Source: Hormiphora californensis (lineage: Eukaryota; Ctenophora; Tentaculata; Cydippida; Pleurobrachiidae). From it: DNA of 64,000 nucleotides. Within the stretch, counting starts at the first letter, position 1. The number at the start of each line of letters is the position of its first letter. Below, piece after piece: positions 19,276 to 27,670 of the stretch. A program made the position numbers and the translations under genes. The notes below the pieces were generated by a model. The model had not been told where the DNA came from, ran no database searches, and saw only the letters and a list, made by a program, of their open reading frames with translations. The DNA lies in assembly GCA_020137815.1 (NCBI GenBank), contig CM035360.1, forward strand, positions 3,602,578 through 3,666,577. The letters run 5' to 3'.

Positions 19276-22200
19276 CTACGACTGATCCCCTCTTAGCTCG
19301 GTGGAGAGTCTCCGAAGGGCCTGTTCCGTTTCATCCTTGAACATTGTCATCATCTCCTCAGCCCGATACCGCTCCACGTACACCTCGTTCACTGTTTCTG
19401 TATATTGGGGGGGTGTTACTAGGGTGGTTACTAGGGTGGTTACTAGGGTTGTTACTAGGGTTGTTACTAGGGTGGTTACTCAGCCCGATACCGCTCCACG
19501 TACACCTCATTCACTGTTTCTGTGTATTGGGGGGGGGGTGGTTACTAGGATGGTTACTAGGGTGGTTACTCAGCCCGATACCGCTCCACGTACACCTCGT
19601 TCACTGTTTCTGTATATTGGGGGGGGGGGGGTGGTTACTGCAACTAACTTGTAAGGTGGTGTAATGCTTGGAGTGGGGGCCATTGTTGGACCTCCGAACT
19701 GGTCTCGCGTGTGTTAGCGTGTGTTCAGGCATTCAGGAAAAAAGACGTTGATTCAGGTGGTCAAAATCAAATAGCTAATATAACAAACGTTTCGACATAA
19801 GAATGTCCTCTTCAGTGTTAAGCTAACGTCTGTAAACAAAATGCACTAATTCAGAAAAGATAGAACAAATTTACAATGTCATGTTATACAACATCTCGCA
19901 AAATATATAGAAATAGGTTATACTAATAACGTGATTTATAAAAGGAATAAAGGTACTAGATTCATATCTATTAGATCAGGATAGAATGGTAGAGACCCTC
20001 GGTAGCCTCGAATTTGAATGAGTACTGATTTTAGGATGCAAAATGATAATCGTAATCTAATGTATCTAATGGCGTCATTATAGCTTTGTTTCGACTTAAC
20101 CGAGTACAAGCCAGCCAGACGCTTGTAGAACCGCTCTGCTTCTGGTCCGAATGTTCCGATTGTTGAGAACACAAGTGGGGTGAAGGTAGCTCGTTCCACA
20201 TTTAGGATTCTCTCCCCATAGGCCCTTTTCTTCTGACCTTCATGGATCTCCGCAGTTTTCTTGATGGTTTTAATTTGATTTGTTGGTGCCAACGAGTTAA
20301 ATATACGGATGTCCGCAAAGATCTTGTCTCCCTTAGACCAGAAATTTCTTCCAGACACGTCCAGCCTTGCCATTTCCCTAGTGTTGCTGTTTTTATTTAG
20401 TTCCTCTCCAGTAAGGGGCAACAGTGTTGGCTCGATCTTTACGTCCCCGCATCCGGAATTTTTCATCATTACTAGCGCACCCATTGGGTGCGCCTCAAGT
20501 AAGGGCTTTTTGATAACCCACCCGGCTTCGCCGGGTGGTTCATTTCGCCCCTTTCCACATCAATAACACGGTTGCCATGGCAACTGAATTGGTAACTATG
20601 GGGACTGGCTTGTTGAAAGTCATTCGAAATATTAATAAACCTCCACTGGAACTTCAGAAAGTGTGAATAACAGCTTTACAGCTTTGGGCACATTGAAGTG
20701 TTTTATGAAGGAGCAGACTGTCGCTTAGATACCGCTGAACGAACGACCACGACGTTCATCTCCAAATTATAATAGAGACTAGCGCACCCATTGGGTACGC
20801 CTCAAGTAAGGGCTTTTTGATAACCCACCCGGCTTCGCCGGGTAGTTCTTTTCGCCCTTTCAACGTCAATAAAACGGTTGCCATGGCAACTGAATTGGTA
20901 ACTATGGGGACTGGCATGTTAAATGTCATTCGAAAATATTAACAAACTTCCACTGGAAGTTCAAAAAGTGTGAGCAACAGCTTTACAGCTTTGTGCACAT
21001 AAAGTGTTTTATGAAGGAGCACTGTCGCGTAGAAACGCACTGAACGAACGGCCATCACGCGACATCTCCAAATTATAATAGAGATTGCGGTGATGTCTCG
21101 GACCTGGTTGTGTCTAGCATTTGTGTATCCACCACGCATGCACGATAACAAGTGTTCAATAGTAGCTGATTCCCCACAGCCGCATGTCTCACTGATATCA
21201 GCAAGTGGGAGCATGTACCTTATGGCTAACGCATCTTTGAACTCCTGCTTGTTCAGGACAAATCCATACTCTCTGATAGGCAGAGTGGTGAGCCAACTAG
21301 AAGTTCCTGGCTGCCTGAGATCTTCAATTTGGCGTCTGAGTGGTCCATCGACTTCGGAGATAATGTTCTCTAGTTTTTCCAATGACTCTTTTTTCTTGTT
21401 CTTGGATATTTTCTTGTGTTCTTCGTTCATTTCTTCTTGTTGCTCTGCCCATTCCACATCGTTTATCTCAAGTTTTTGTTCAATGATATTTTTTACTTGA
21501 GACGTTGTAGCATTTTTCGAAGCTTGAAATTCTCTGGTCGAGATTTCCACTGGATCAAAAATGTTGAGTCCTGTGTATTTTGTCGGAAGCTTTGTTATTT
21601 CCCTGATTAATGTGTTGACTGGTCCTCCAAATATCCGTGGGATAAACACTTCGTTAATGCACTTTTCTAGTGGCTCAAACTTTTCCTTGACATTAGGTGT
21701 TGTTCTCATCAGAAAAAGCCATTGTTTAGAAAGCGCAAATGTGTAAGCAGCGTAGGCTCCTTGCGGATTTGTGAGCGCCACCTCGCTCAGATTTTTCAGT
21801 TCCTCGATCCATGTTTTGATTTTGTCTTCCACAAATGTTTCCACGAAGGCATCTGTTCCAATTGCTGTTCCCAAATACCTCTGTCCCTCTGTTGTTAAAT
21901 TGATCTCTGTTTCCCCAAATATCTTTTCTGCGACTTCCAAGTGTTCCTTCTTTACTATCAGCCACGACTTCTTAGCATTGGGGAAATATCCCAGAGCAGG
22001 TCCAATAACGTTAATCTTGTCCCACCATTTCCTCAATTCTGCCAATCTTCCACTAGCGGAGCTGTCATCTGCGAACCACGTCTGCCTACACCTGCACTCG
22101 GCCAAATCTCTAACCAAAGCTACCGTGCTAATTGAATAAAATGCCGAGGCTAAGTTGCACCCCTGAGTGGTGCCTTCTAATGACATAATAAAGGACCCAT

Positions 22201-25200
22201 CAAATAATATCAATTTACATGGGCTACGATAAAAATTAATAAGAATTATCGAAAAAACTGGGCATAGGTATCTCATGTTAGCCAACGCAGTAACTCGATT
22301 TAAACAATTAAATGCGTTAGTGGCATCTACTAGAATTAGACCCTCTGTTTCGTCATCTTCGAACATTTCTCTAACGGCATGAGCGGCTGCTTCTACACCT
22401 GATCTCTGGCCTGCACATAACTGCAGCGGACCAGCTGCTTGTTCAATATCTCTCTTTAAATAAGTACACACACTTTTACCTATGATACGTCTCATAATCT
22501 CGCCAATTCCAATAGGTCTAACACCTGGTTTCTTGTCTAATCCTATCAATCTACAAGCTAATAATGATTTAAGAGTCCCTGTATCAACAAATTCAACGCA
22601 TAATCGTCTCGTCATCCTTGCTATAGCTTCGCTCAGTTCGTTCGTACTGTTGCCAAAAGATTTCGATGTCAACATGCGTCTCCATAGATTGTTATCCATC
22701 CCACTTGGTCCGCACCCTCCTTTAGTATACATTGCTGCCCTTCGTATCCTCCCTCCATCAAGTTGCTCAAATGCTCCAGGTTCGACTGTTGGGTGCATCG
22801 CGGTTGATACTAATCGTTCTACAGCAATTCTCTGGGCCGGTGGATGTTTTTTCTTCAGTTCGTCTATCAGTTGAGGTGTTACTTGCAGTGGGCCTCCTTG
22901 TGCTGTTCTGAGTAGTCTGAGAGCTGCTGCCACTCTCCCTACCAGCATTAGTCTTGAGAATGCAAGATTAGTGTCGGTTTTATTTCCTGCTGTTGATGAG
23001 TTTAGCCTACCCTGAATGGCAGTGGCTTCTGATAATAGCACTAATTTAAACGGTGCTCCTTCATAAACATAACACATAACATATTACAATTCAGAGGGTG
23101 CGCCCGTGCCTGAATGAATGCCAACAGAACGGGTTCATGTTCTGATCAGTTTCTGACTAGTTTAGTCTTATACGGGTCCACCCAGACTTACAAACTATCA
23201 GAACACGGACCCATCTGCGATCATATTTCGGACCGGGTAAACCCACTAATTGACCGGTTATGTGTTATGTTTATGAAGGAGCACCGTTTAAATTAGTGCA
23301 TTTTGTTTACAGACGTTAGCTTAACACTGAAGAGGACATTCTTATGTCGAAACGTTTGTTATATTAGCTATTTGATTTTGAACACCTGAATTTTAAGATC
23401 TAGAAGTATGATTTCATATTCTTTCACCGACGACAGACAGAAGACGATCTGGTGGTGATTCCGAAAGGATGATCCGGCACTATGCTGTCTCGCCTGTTCG
23501 GCGAGACTTGGCTGTGTGACTGTTTACAGTCCCAGATGAGTGGTCCAAACCAAACCAAACCAAAAACCTGAATCAACGTCTTTTTTCCTGAATGCCTGAA
23601 CACACGCTAACACACGCGAGACCAGTTCGGAGGTCCAACAATGGCCCCCCACTCCAAGCACTATGATGCCGCGGACGGTGACACCAGCCCTTCAAGGTTG
23701 GGACAGCAGGTGGTGTAATATTAGTGATCATATATTGCAACTAACTTCTATTGGGGGGGGGGTACTAGGGGATGGGGTTACTATATCTTTCTATGAAAGT
23801 GGGGGGGGGGGCAAGCAGGTAAATGTTGGTGTATCGTGATTCATAAGATCCCAAAGTCTAATTTCCTACCCTAAACTAAAATTACCTTTGAGATATCGTA
23901 ACTTCATTTTAATGTCAATGTCATCAAATAGCTCATCGTCCCAAAAGTCGCTGCTGACGAGGGGTGTACTAGTTGGGAGTCCCTCTAGTCCTGGCTTCTG
24001 GGCTGGGGAGGAACATGTCAATATACACAGTCACACGTTGACCAAAAAGACATGTGTTGGGGTATAAAGTAGGGGTAGGCATTGGGAAGTGATAAATATA
24101 GAAACTGAATAAGGGATCATATTCACTGTGAACCTACTTTTTAAAGCTTCCTCGATGAGATTCAACTTCTTGAAAACGCTCGAAAGTTCTCCCTTTAAAT
24201 ATCTGAAAAGGGGAATTTCGATAACACGATCCAGCCGATCTTTTTTACCTAAAATCATCTTCTCAAAAATGTCTTATTCAGACTCTCTCTCGGAGGGCTT
24301 CAATTTAGTAGTTAGTCCTACCTGTAATCGAGCATAATCAGTTCGGGTAGCAGAGTTTTAACGGAAGCGGGGTATAGATTATCATGACAAACGGGGTTTC
24401 CAACATTACCATCCATGATTATCAGTTTCCGAAGGGTGGGACTACTTTCTAGTACCTTCAGACTGTCTATCCTGCGGAGAAGAAACGAGTTTGTTATGTT
24501 CTACAGTCGGACCCCGATTTAGTGGCACCCCGATTTAGTGGCAGGATTTTTTTTCCCCCGATATACGAAAATTAACAGTATTTGAACCCGATTTAGTGGC
24601 ACCCCGATTTAGTGGCAGGTTTTCCCCCCCGAGGATGCCACTAAATCGGGGTCCGACTGTAATATAACCCTTCTGTGCAGGGTCAAACAAGGCAAAAAGG
24701 GGGTAGTGTGGGGGAGGGATAATTTGGGAAACATTTTTACTCCCTCACCCGACCCATTGCCAATGGCACAAACTAACTGTTTGCCCGTTCGATACTTTTT
24801 TTATTGGTAGTCAAAAAATTATGGACTAATATTTTACAGGGTTAAAGTATTTGGTAAAGCAATATCAGACAGAGCAGGGCACAGTCATCATATCAAGTGA
24901 GATATATAACAGGAGTTGCCAGTGCAGTCTCCAGTGAGATATCAGGTCTGGTTTAGGGTCCCTCTTTATTCGGTGGAAATGGGTAATCAACTGTTCTGTA
25001 AGGGGCTCGCTCGTCATATCTACAGTTGAACAGTCGGCTACAATCCTCCACCAGAAATCAAGGAGTCCCAGAGCGATGTAACTCCAGTTCCACACTCTTC
25101 GGGAGAGTCTCTCCTAGTCGGAGTCCGCGATGTAACTTTCTAAGCAGTGTAGTTGACCTTGGCGTGTTTCCTCAGGTTGTACCTCATCTTTGTGGTAGAT

Positions 25201-26685
25201 GCCCGTCTTGCCTTCATCATAGCGGGGGCAGCCACTTTCTTGATTGGAGCAGAAATGCTCACTTTCTTGGTGGAGACGCTCTGTTTCTTTGAGGCAACCA
25301 TGTTGAGAGTTAACGGAGGGTTGGTGAGGCGAAAAGTTAAAATGTGGGAGACAGCACGTGCGTTGTGAGGGGCTTCCCTTTTATAGTAACCTGGTAGTGA
25401 CCGGTTTTTGGCGTCCAGCCAAGGAAATTTGGTACTGAGCGCCCTGGAAACAGGTCGCCATTTGCACGTGCAGAGCAAATGTGGGAAATGGCCCGCAGAG
25501 GTACATCGCTGACAATGCGTACTTTTCATGTTTGCTAGACCATGCGCGCAACGTTTAGTTCGACGTAATCAATATGCTCGACCAATGGGACAGCCAACCA
25601 GCACACAATCAATAACATTGCTTGCCTTGCTCTACCCAGTTTTCCCGTTCTTTTACAAATGTAAAGGAGGGTTAGAAAAAAACAAAACATTGTACGAAAT
25701 GATTGAATAATGACTTTTCATTTGGTGAGAAAAGATCGAGCAAGACATGTATGTACTACCATGGTCATTACTTACGATTGAATATCATTTCCACTGATGT
25801 TTAGAGAAACAAGTGCTGGCATCTCCTCTAATCCTTTCAGTGATTTCAACTTGTTGTTACTGAGGTCCAGTGTCTGTAGGCTTTGTAATCTGAATGGGGA
25901 ATTTAGTGGCAATCAATCCAACTATCGACCAAGATCCAGAAGAATTCGATGCAATTAAGATCGGTGATTCTAAATTTTAAAGGGGTGTCAGGTCCGTGAT
26001 TTTATATTGCAACTAACTTGTAAAGTGGTGTCAGGTCGGTGATTCTATAATGCAACTAACTTGTAAAGGGGTGTCAGGTCGGTGATTTTATATTGCAACT
26101 AACTTGTAAAGCGGTGTCAGGTCGGTGATTATATATTGCAACTAACTTGTAAAGCGGTGTCAGGTCGGTGATCCTGTTACAACTGACATCAAGAAACACC
26201 AAATGCTCACACATGTAGACACAACCCAGGTTCTCGATACCTAAAAAGGGCAGGGAATAGTTTATAGAGTGGTGAGGGGATAACACAAGAACAATGCTAA
26301 TTATCATGAATTTTGCTAATACCGAGAAAGTTAAATATTGCACCAACCAGTGTTCCTTGCGTATATGTGGATCACACAGGAAATATCAAAGTCACCAGAT
26401 AACTTCTTAATAAACTGCTCACTAAGATACCCATCTGGAAAGTAAATATTGTTTTTATATCAGAGAAATACAAGTATTAGATTAGGTGAGGTCAGGGACT
26501 TGATCGTTATGGACATTTTGAACGTGAAAGATCTTGAAAGTAAACCAGCCCCAGGAATTATTCAGTTGGAAAAACATCCGATCACCGAACTGAAAAACAT
26601 TGTGCACGGTGTTCCCCTTTTCCTCTCTTTAGTTACCTTCAACCATGTGACACTCAGCTTCTGATGCTTGCTCCGACGCTGCCAT
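19276..26685 (-). CDS. LRRC61: Leucine-rich repeat-containing protein 61 (LRRC61-like)
   Basis: Eight exons (26685-26637, 26434-26348, 26240-26147, 25889-25776, 24471-24322, 24202-24138, 24002-23886, 19397-19276) join in phase to 265 codons plus stop; vertebrate LRRC61 is about 259 residues. The N-terminus (LSEQFIKKLSGDF) and the GIENLGC-x-C segment match the family. Leucine-rich repeats follow (LVFLDVSCNRITDL, LQTLDLSNNKLKSL, LVSLNISGNDIQS), then the LRR cap NPVC..YP..V..LLPEL..LD and an acidic helical tail. The cellular role of the family is poorly defined. The last intron is interrupted by a 4-kb retroelement, and the final acceptor exists in three tandem copies, two of which lead to an early stop. 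Exon 2 uses a weak donor (GTTGGT). Confidence 0.85.
19390..19640 (-). repeat. Triplicated acceptor and exon start of the last LRRC61 exon
   Basis: The acceptor (ccaatatacag or ccaatacacag) plus the first 40 bp of the last exon occur three times on the minus strand, starting near 19609, 19519 and 19397. They are separated by ggttactaggg repeats and G-runs. In the two copies nearest the donor the coding frame meets TAA right after ...RYRAE (19566-19568 for the first). Only the farthest copy gives the full C-terminus. Confidence 0.85.
19778..19830 (-). other. Hammerhead-like motif in the left terminus of the retroelement
   Basis: On the minus strand CTGAAGA (plus 19809-19815), a 5-bp stem (GACAT/ATGTC) and GAAAC (plus 19789-19793) appear in hammerhead order. 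Flanking AGCTTAACA and TGTTA..TAGCT can pair as a closing stem. The third stem would be only two base pairs, as in the minimal hammerheads of Penelope-like elements, which act as dimers. Confidence 0.45.
19936..20484 (-). CDS. Retroelement C-terminal nuclease-like domain (separated from its RT)
   Basis: A frame of about 180 codons holds the motif order EPTLLPLTGEEL, then ARLDVSGRNFW followed by FADIRIFNS, and EKKRAYGERI-type helices. I recognise this as the region following the reverse transcriptase in a retroelement type common in cnidarian and sponge genomes. The D...DIR arrangement looks like a PD-(D/E)XK-type nuclease core, which is inference. It begins exactly where the 613-bp dimer was inserted and has no start codon of its own that I would trust, so it is probably no longer translated as designed. 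Confidence 0.6.
   Translation of the reverse strand: MGALVMMKNSGCGDVKIEPTLLPLTGEELNKNSNTREMARLDVSGRNFWSKGDKIFADIRIFNSLAPTNQIKTIKKTAEIHEGQKKRAYGERILNVERATFTPLVFSTIGTFGPEAERFYKRLAGLYSVKSKQSYNDAIRYIRLRLSFCILKSVLIQIRGYRGSLPFYPDLIDMNLVPLFLL
20471..21083. mobile_element. Tandem dimer of a 306-bp unit inserted between RT and nuclease domains
   Basis: A unit beginning actagcgcacccattgggtg recurs at 20471 and 20778 (period 307 then 306 bp), with about 10% divergence between copies. Each unit has three hairpins: gcgcaccc-attgggtgcgc, ccacccggc-ttc-gccgggtgg and gttgccatggcaac. The insertion is bracketed by ATT on both sides. Removing it rejoins the two retroelement frames in phase, which shows it is a later insertion. 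The superfamily is unknown. Confidence 0.75.
20939..23077 (-). CDS. Retroelement reverse transcriptase
   Basis: 712 codons. The central part carries reverse-transcriptase motifs: GVRPIGIGEIMRRIIGK, an acidic motif A (LILVDATNAFN), EGTTQGCNLAS (motif B) and FADDSSASG (motif C with the two catalytic aspartates). KKSWLIVKK and a GTAIG block follow. Near the C-terminus a C-x-C...H....C..G stretch (ETCGCGESATIEHLLSC) suggests a zinc knuckle. After ARHNQVRDITA the frame enters the inserted dimer, so the last 35 or so residues are not native. It copies element RNA into DNA. It is neither a classical LINE nor a Penelope RT as far as I can tell. The frame is otherwise intact, implying recent activity. 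Confidence 0.85.
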   Translation of the reverse strand: MCYVYEGAPFKLVLLSEATAIQGRLNSSTAGNKTDTNLAFSRLMLVGRVAAALRLLRTAQGGPLQVTPQLIDELKKKHPPAQRIAVERLVSTAMHPTVEPGAFEQLDGGRIRRAAMYTKGGCGPSGMDNNLWRRMLTSKSFGNSTNELSEAIARMTRRLCVEFVDTGTLKSLLACRLIGLDKKPGVRPIGIGEIMRRIIGKSVCTYLKRDIEQAAGPLQLCAGQRSGVEAAAHAVREMFEDDETEGLILVDATNAFNCLNRVTALANMRYLCPVFSIILINFYRSPCKLILFDGSFIMSLEGTTQGCNLASAFYSISTVALVRDLAECRCRQTWFADDSSASGRLAELRKWWDKINVIGPALGYFPNAKKSWLIVKKEHLEVAEKIFGETEINLTTEGQRYLGTAIGTDAFVETFVEDKIKTWIEELKNLSEVALTNPQGAYAAYTFALSKQWLFLMRTTPNVKEKFEPLEKCINEVFIPRIFGGPVNTLIREITKLPTKYTGLNIFDPVEISTREFQASKNATTSQVKNIIEQKLEINDVEWAEQQEEMNEEHKKISKNKKKESLEKLENIISEVDGPLRRQIEDLRQPGTSSWLTTLPIREYGFVLNKQEFKDALAIRYMLPLADISETCGCGESATIEHLLSCMRGGYTNARHNQVRDITAISIIIWRCRVMAVRSVRFYATVLLHKTLYVHKAVKLLLTLFELPVEVC
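23318..23375 (+). other. Hammerhead-like motif in the right terminus of the retroelement
   Basis: CTGAAGA (23327-23333), hairpin GGACAT-TCTT-ATGTC, and GAAAC (23349-23353). AGCTTAACA upstream pairs with TGTTATATTAGCT downstream. It is the inverted counterpart of the motif at 19778-19830 and lies on the opposite strand. Confidence 0.45.
23391..23565 (+). mobile_element. 175-bp SINE-like insertion in the right terminus
   Basis: The insertion is flanked by acctgaa (23384-23390 and 23566-23572) and ends in a tail of caaac repeats and As. The mirrored left terminus has the uninterrupted site (gattcaggtgg), proving insertion. A tail plus target duplication fits a retroposed short element. No clear tRNA promoter boxes were identified. 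Confidence 0.7.
24504..24659. mobile_element. Tc1/mariner-like MITE (cagtcggaccccgattta)
   Basis: Termini cagtcggaccccgatttagt and its mirror are bounded by TA dinucleotides (24502-24503 and 24660-24661). This is the TA-target, CAGT-end pattern of Tc1/mariner elements. It lies in an LRRC61 intron. Relatives are at 40536-40634 and 45871-46736. Confidence 0.85.
25140..25301 (-). CDS. 53-residue highly basic protein, nested in an LRRC61 intron
   Basis: An ATG at 25301-25299 opens a 53-codon frame, MVASKKQSV...NYTA, with 14 Lys/Arg and only neutral residues otherwise. It ends in a RYNLRKHAKVNYT motif. The composition suggests a chromatin or sperm-type basic protein, which is inference. A clean TATA box lies 76 bp upstream of the ATG, supporting a separate short intronless gene on the same strand as its host. 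No histone-type 3' stem-loop was found downstream, only a different hairpin (ggagagactctcc). The long upstream open frame to 25529 overlaps the TATA box and is probably not coding. Confidence 0.5.
   Translation of the reverse strand: MVASKKQSVSTKKVSISAPIKKVAAPAMMKARRASTTKMRYNLRKHAKVNYTA
25377..25385 (-). promoter_or_regulatory. TATA box of the 53-aa basic protein gene
   Basis: TATAAAAGG on the minus strand, in a G/C-richer setting (ttactataaaagggaagcc). Its distance of 76 bp to the ATG leaves room for a start site and a leader of about 45 bp. Confidence 0.5.
25975..26165 (-). repeat. Five tandem copies of an LRRC61 exon end plus splice donor
   Basis: On the minus strand a unit of about 43 bp, atcaccgacctgacaccgct followed by ttacaagttagttgcaatat, repeats about five times. 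The first copy is the end of LRRC61 exon 3 with its donor (GTTAGT). The others lie in the intron and each repeat the exon end and donor. Fragments of the same unit flank the retroelement insertion site near 19640 and 23720. Confidence 0.85.
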
Positions 26686-27670
26686 TACAACTATATCTAA
26701 AGACACTAGCCGGTTATAAAAGTTTGGTGTAGATTATATTGCATAGAAACAGAATAAAACCGCGAAATTTGCATTAAACAAATTTAAATTTTCGATAAAA
26801 AGAAAAGTCAAGAACAATATTAAATAGTAAACATCATATTATGAAACCCGATAGCTGATTTATCAGTCGTTTGAACATTTACGCGCACACGATATCTGCT
26901 AGCTGGGGGATTTAACACCCTGCTCGCTATTTATCAGATCAGTGACCTTTTTCACGAGTTTCTCTTCATTTGCATAACATGCGTGTAAATTTCCAAGTAA
27001 TGAAAATGTGTGTAAACACACAGTTCCGTCAACAAGAGAGAGGGGAAACACATCTGCAACACTTTTCAATGTTATCTCTCTCATAAAAAGTCAAAAGAAT
27101 CGCATTCCTATCTCTTCTCTCTCTCATTCTCTCTTTTACTGTTCAATATCTCTCACTGTGTGTATTGGCCCCAATCTTGCTCTCTCTTAATCAAATATGT
27201 TAGGAACAGTTGCAACTAGGTGCCAGTTAGTCTACACACAGTTTGGGGACGTCAGTTGACTATTTGCCAGTACTCCTTGTGTGTTTTACGTTGTGTTGTG
27301 TCTCATGTTAGTGTGTAATTGCTATCGGGTTTCATAAACTATGAAAGTTTGTTAGCTTGTCACGTTATTGGTTTAAATCGCCTCACCCTCACCCTCGGCT
27401 GCGCCTCGGGTTCAGGGTTGTGATTTAAACCAGTTTAATCGCCCTGCCGGGCGATAAAACTCCAGTTGGCTATCGCCAGCTCTCGCTGGCGACAGCCAAC
27501 TTGATAACGCGCCGCGCTACAAACCTTCATAGTTCATGTAACGTTTAGAAGTTTCATCCCGTGGTCTGTTGCATTCCCGACAAACCTAGTCACACAACAA
27601 AACAATCAACATCGAGAAAAGTTTTTTTAGCAAAAGAATAAAACAATTATAAATAGGCAAGTCTTTACTC
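26686..27670. other. Intergenic region with one palindromic element
   Basis: This stretch lies between LRRC61 and the ISG12-like gene. It holds pyrimidine-rich sequence near 27110-27190 and a 200-bp palindromic element at 27334-27536. No gene was recognised. Confidence 0.4.
27334..27536. mobile_element. Palindromic miniature element
   Basis: The ends aactatgaaagtttgttagc and gctacaaaccttcatagtt are inverted copies. The interior has GC-rich hairpins (ctatcgccagc-tctc-gctggcgacag) and mirrored gtttaaatcgcc / gtgatttaaac. No target duplication was read with confidence. Confidence 0.6.

Larger units (their letters stand above)
19666..23707 (-). mobile_element. 4-kb reverse-transcriptase retroelement with long inverted termini, in LRRC61 intron 7
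   Basis: The element is flanked by a perfect 12-bp duplication, aggtggtgtaat (19654-19665 and 23708-23719). About 190 bp at the left end (from gcttggagtgggggcc) are mirrored at the right end (23294-23659, interrupted by a SINE-like insertion). Beyond the mirrored part the right end has 48 extra bp before the duplication. Each arm holds a hammerhead-like motif. Coding is on the minus strand: reverse transcriptase, then a nuclease-like C-terminal domain, now separated by an inserted tandem dimer. The start of the coding region (atgtgttatgtttatgaagg) is also repeated in inverted orientation at 23262-23300. Confidence 0.75.

Noticed and set aside
20471-21083. Retrozyme (hammerhead-bearing circular element) reading of the 306-bp dimer
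   Set aside because: The dimer form fits, but no CTGANGA...GAAA core was found on either strand of the unit.
25080-25140. Histone-type 3' stem-loop after the basic protein gene
   Set aside because: A hairpin is present but does not match the GGYYYTT-ARRRCC histone consensus, so a histone gene was not called.
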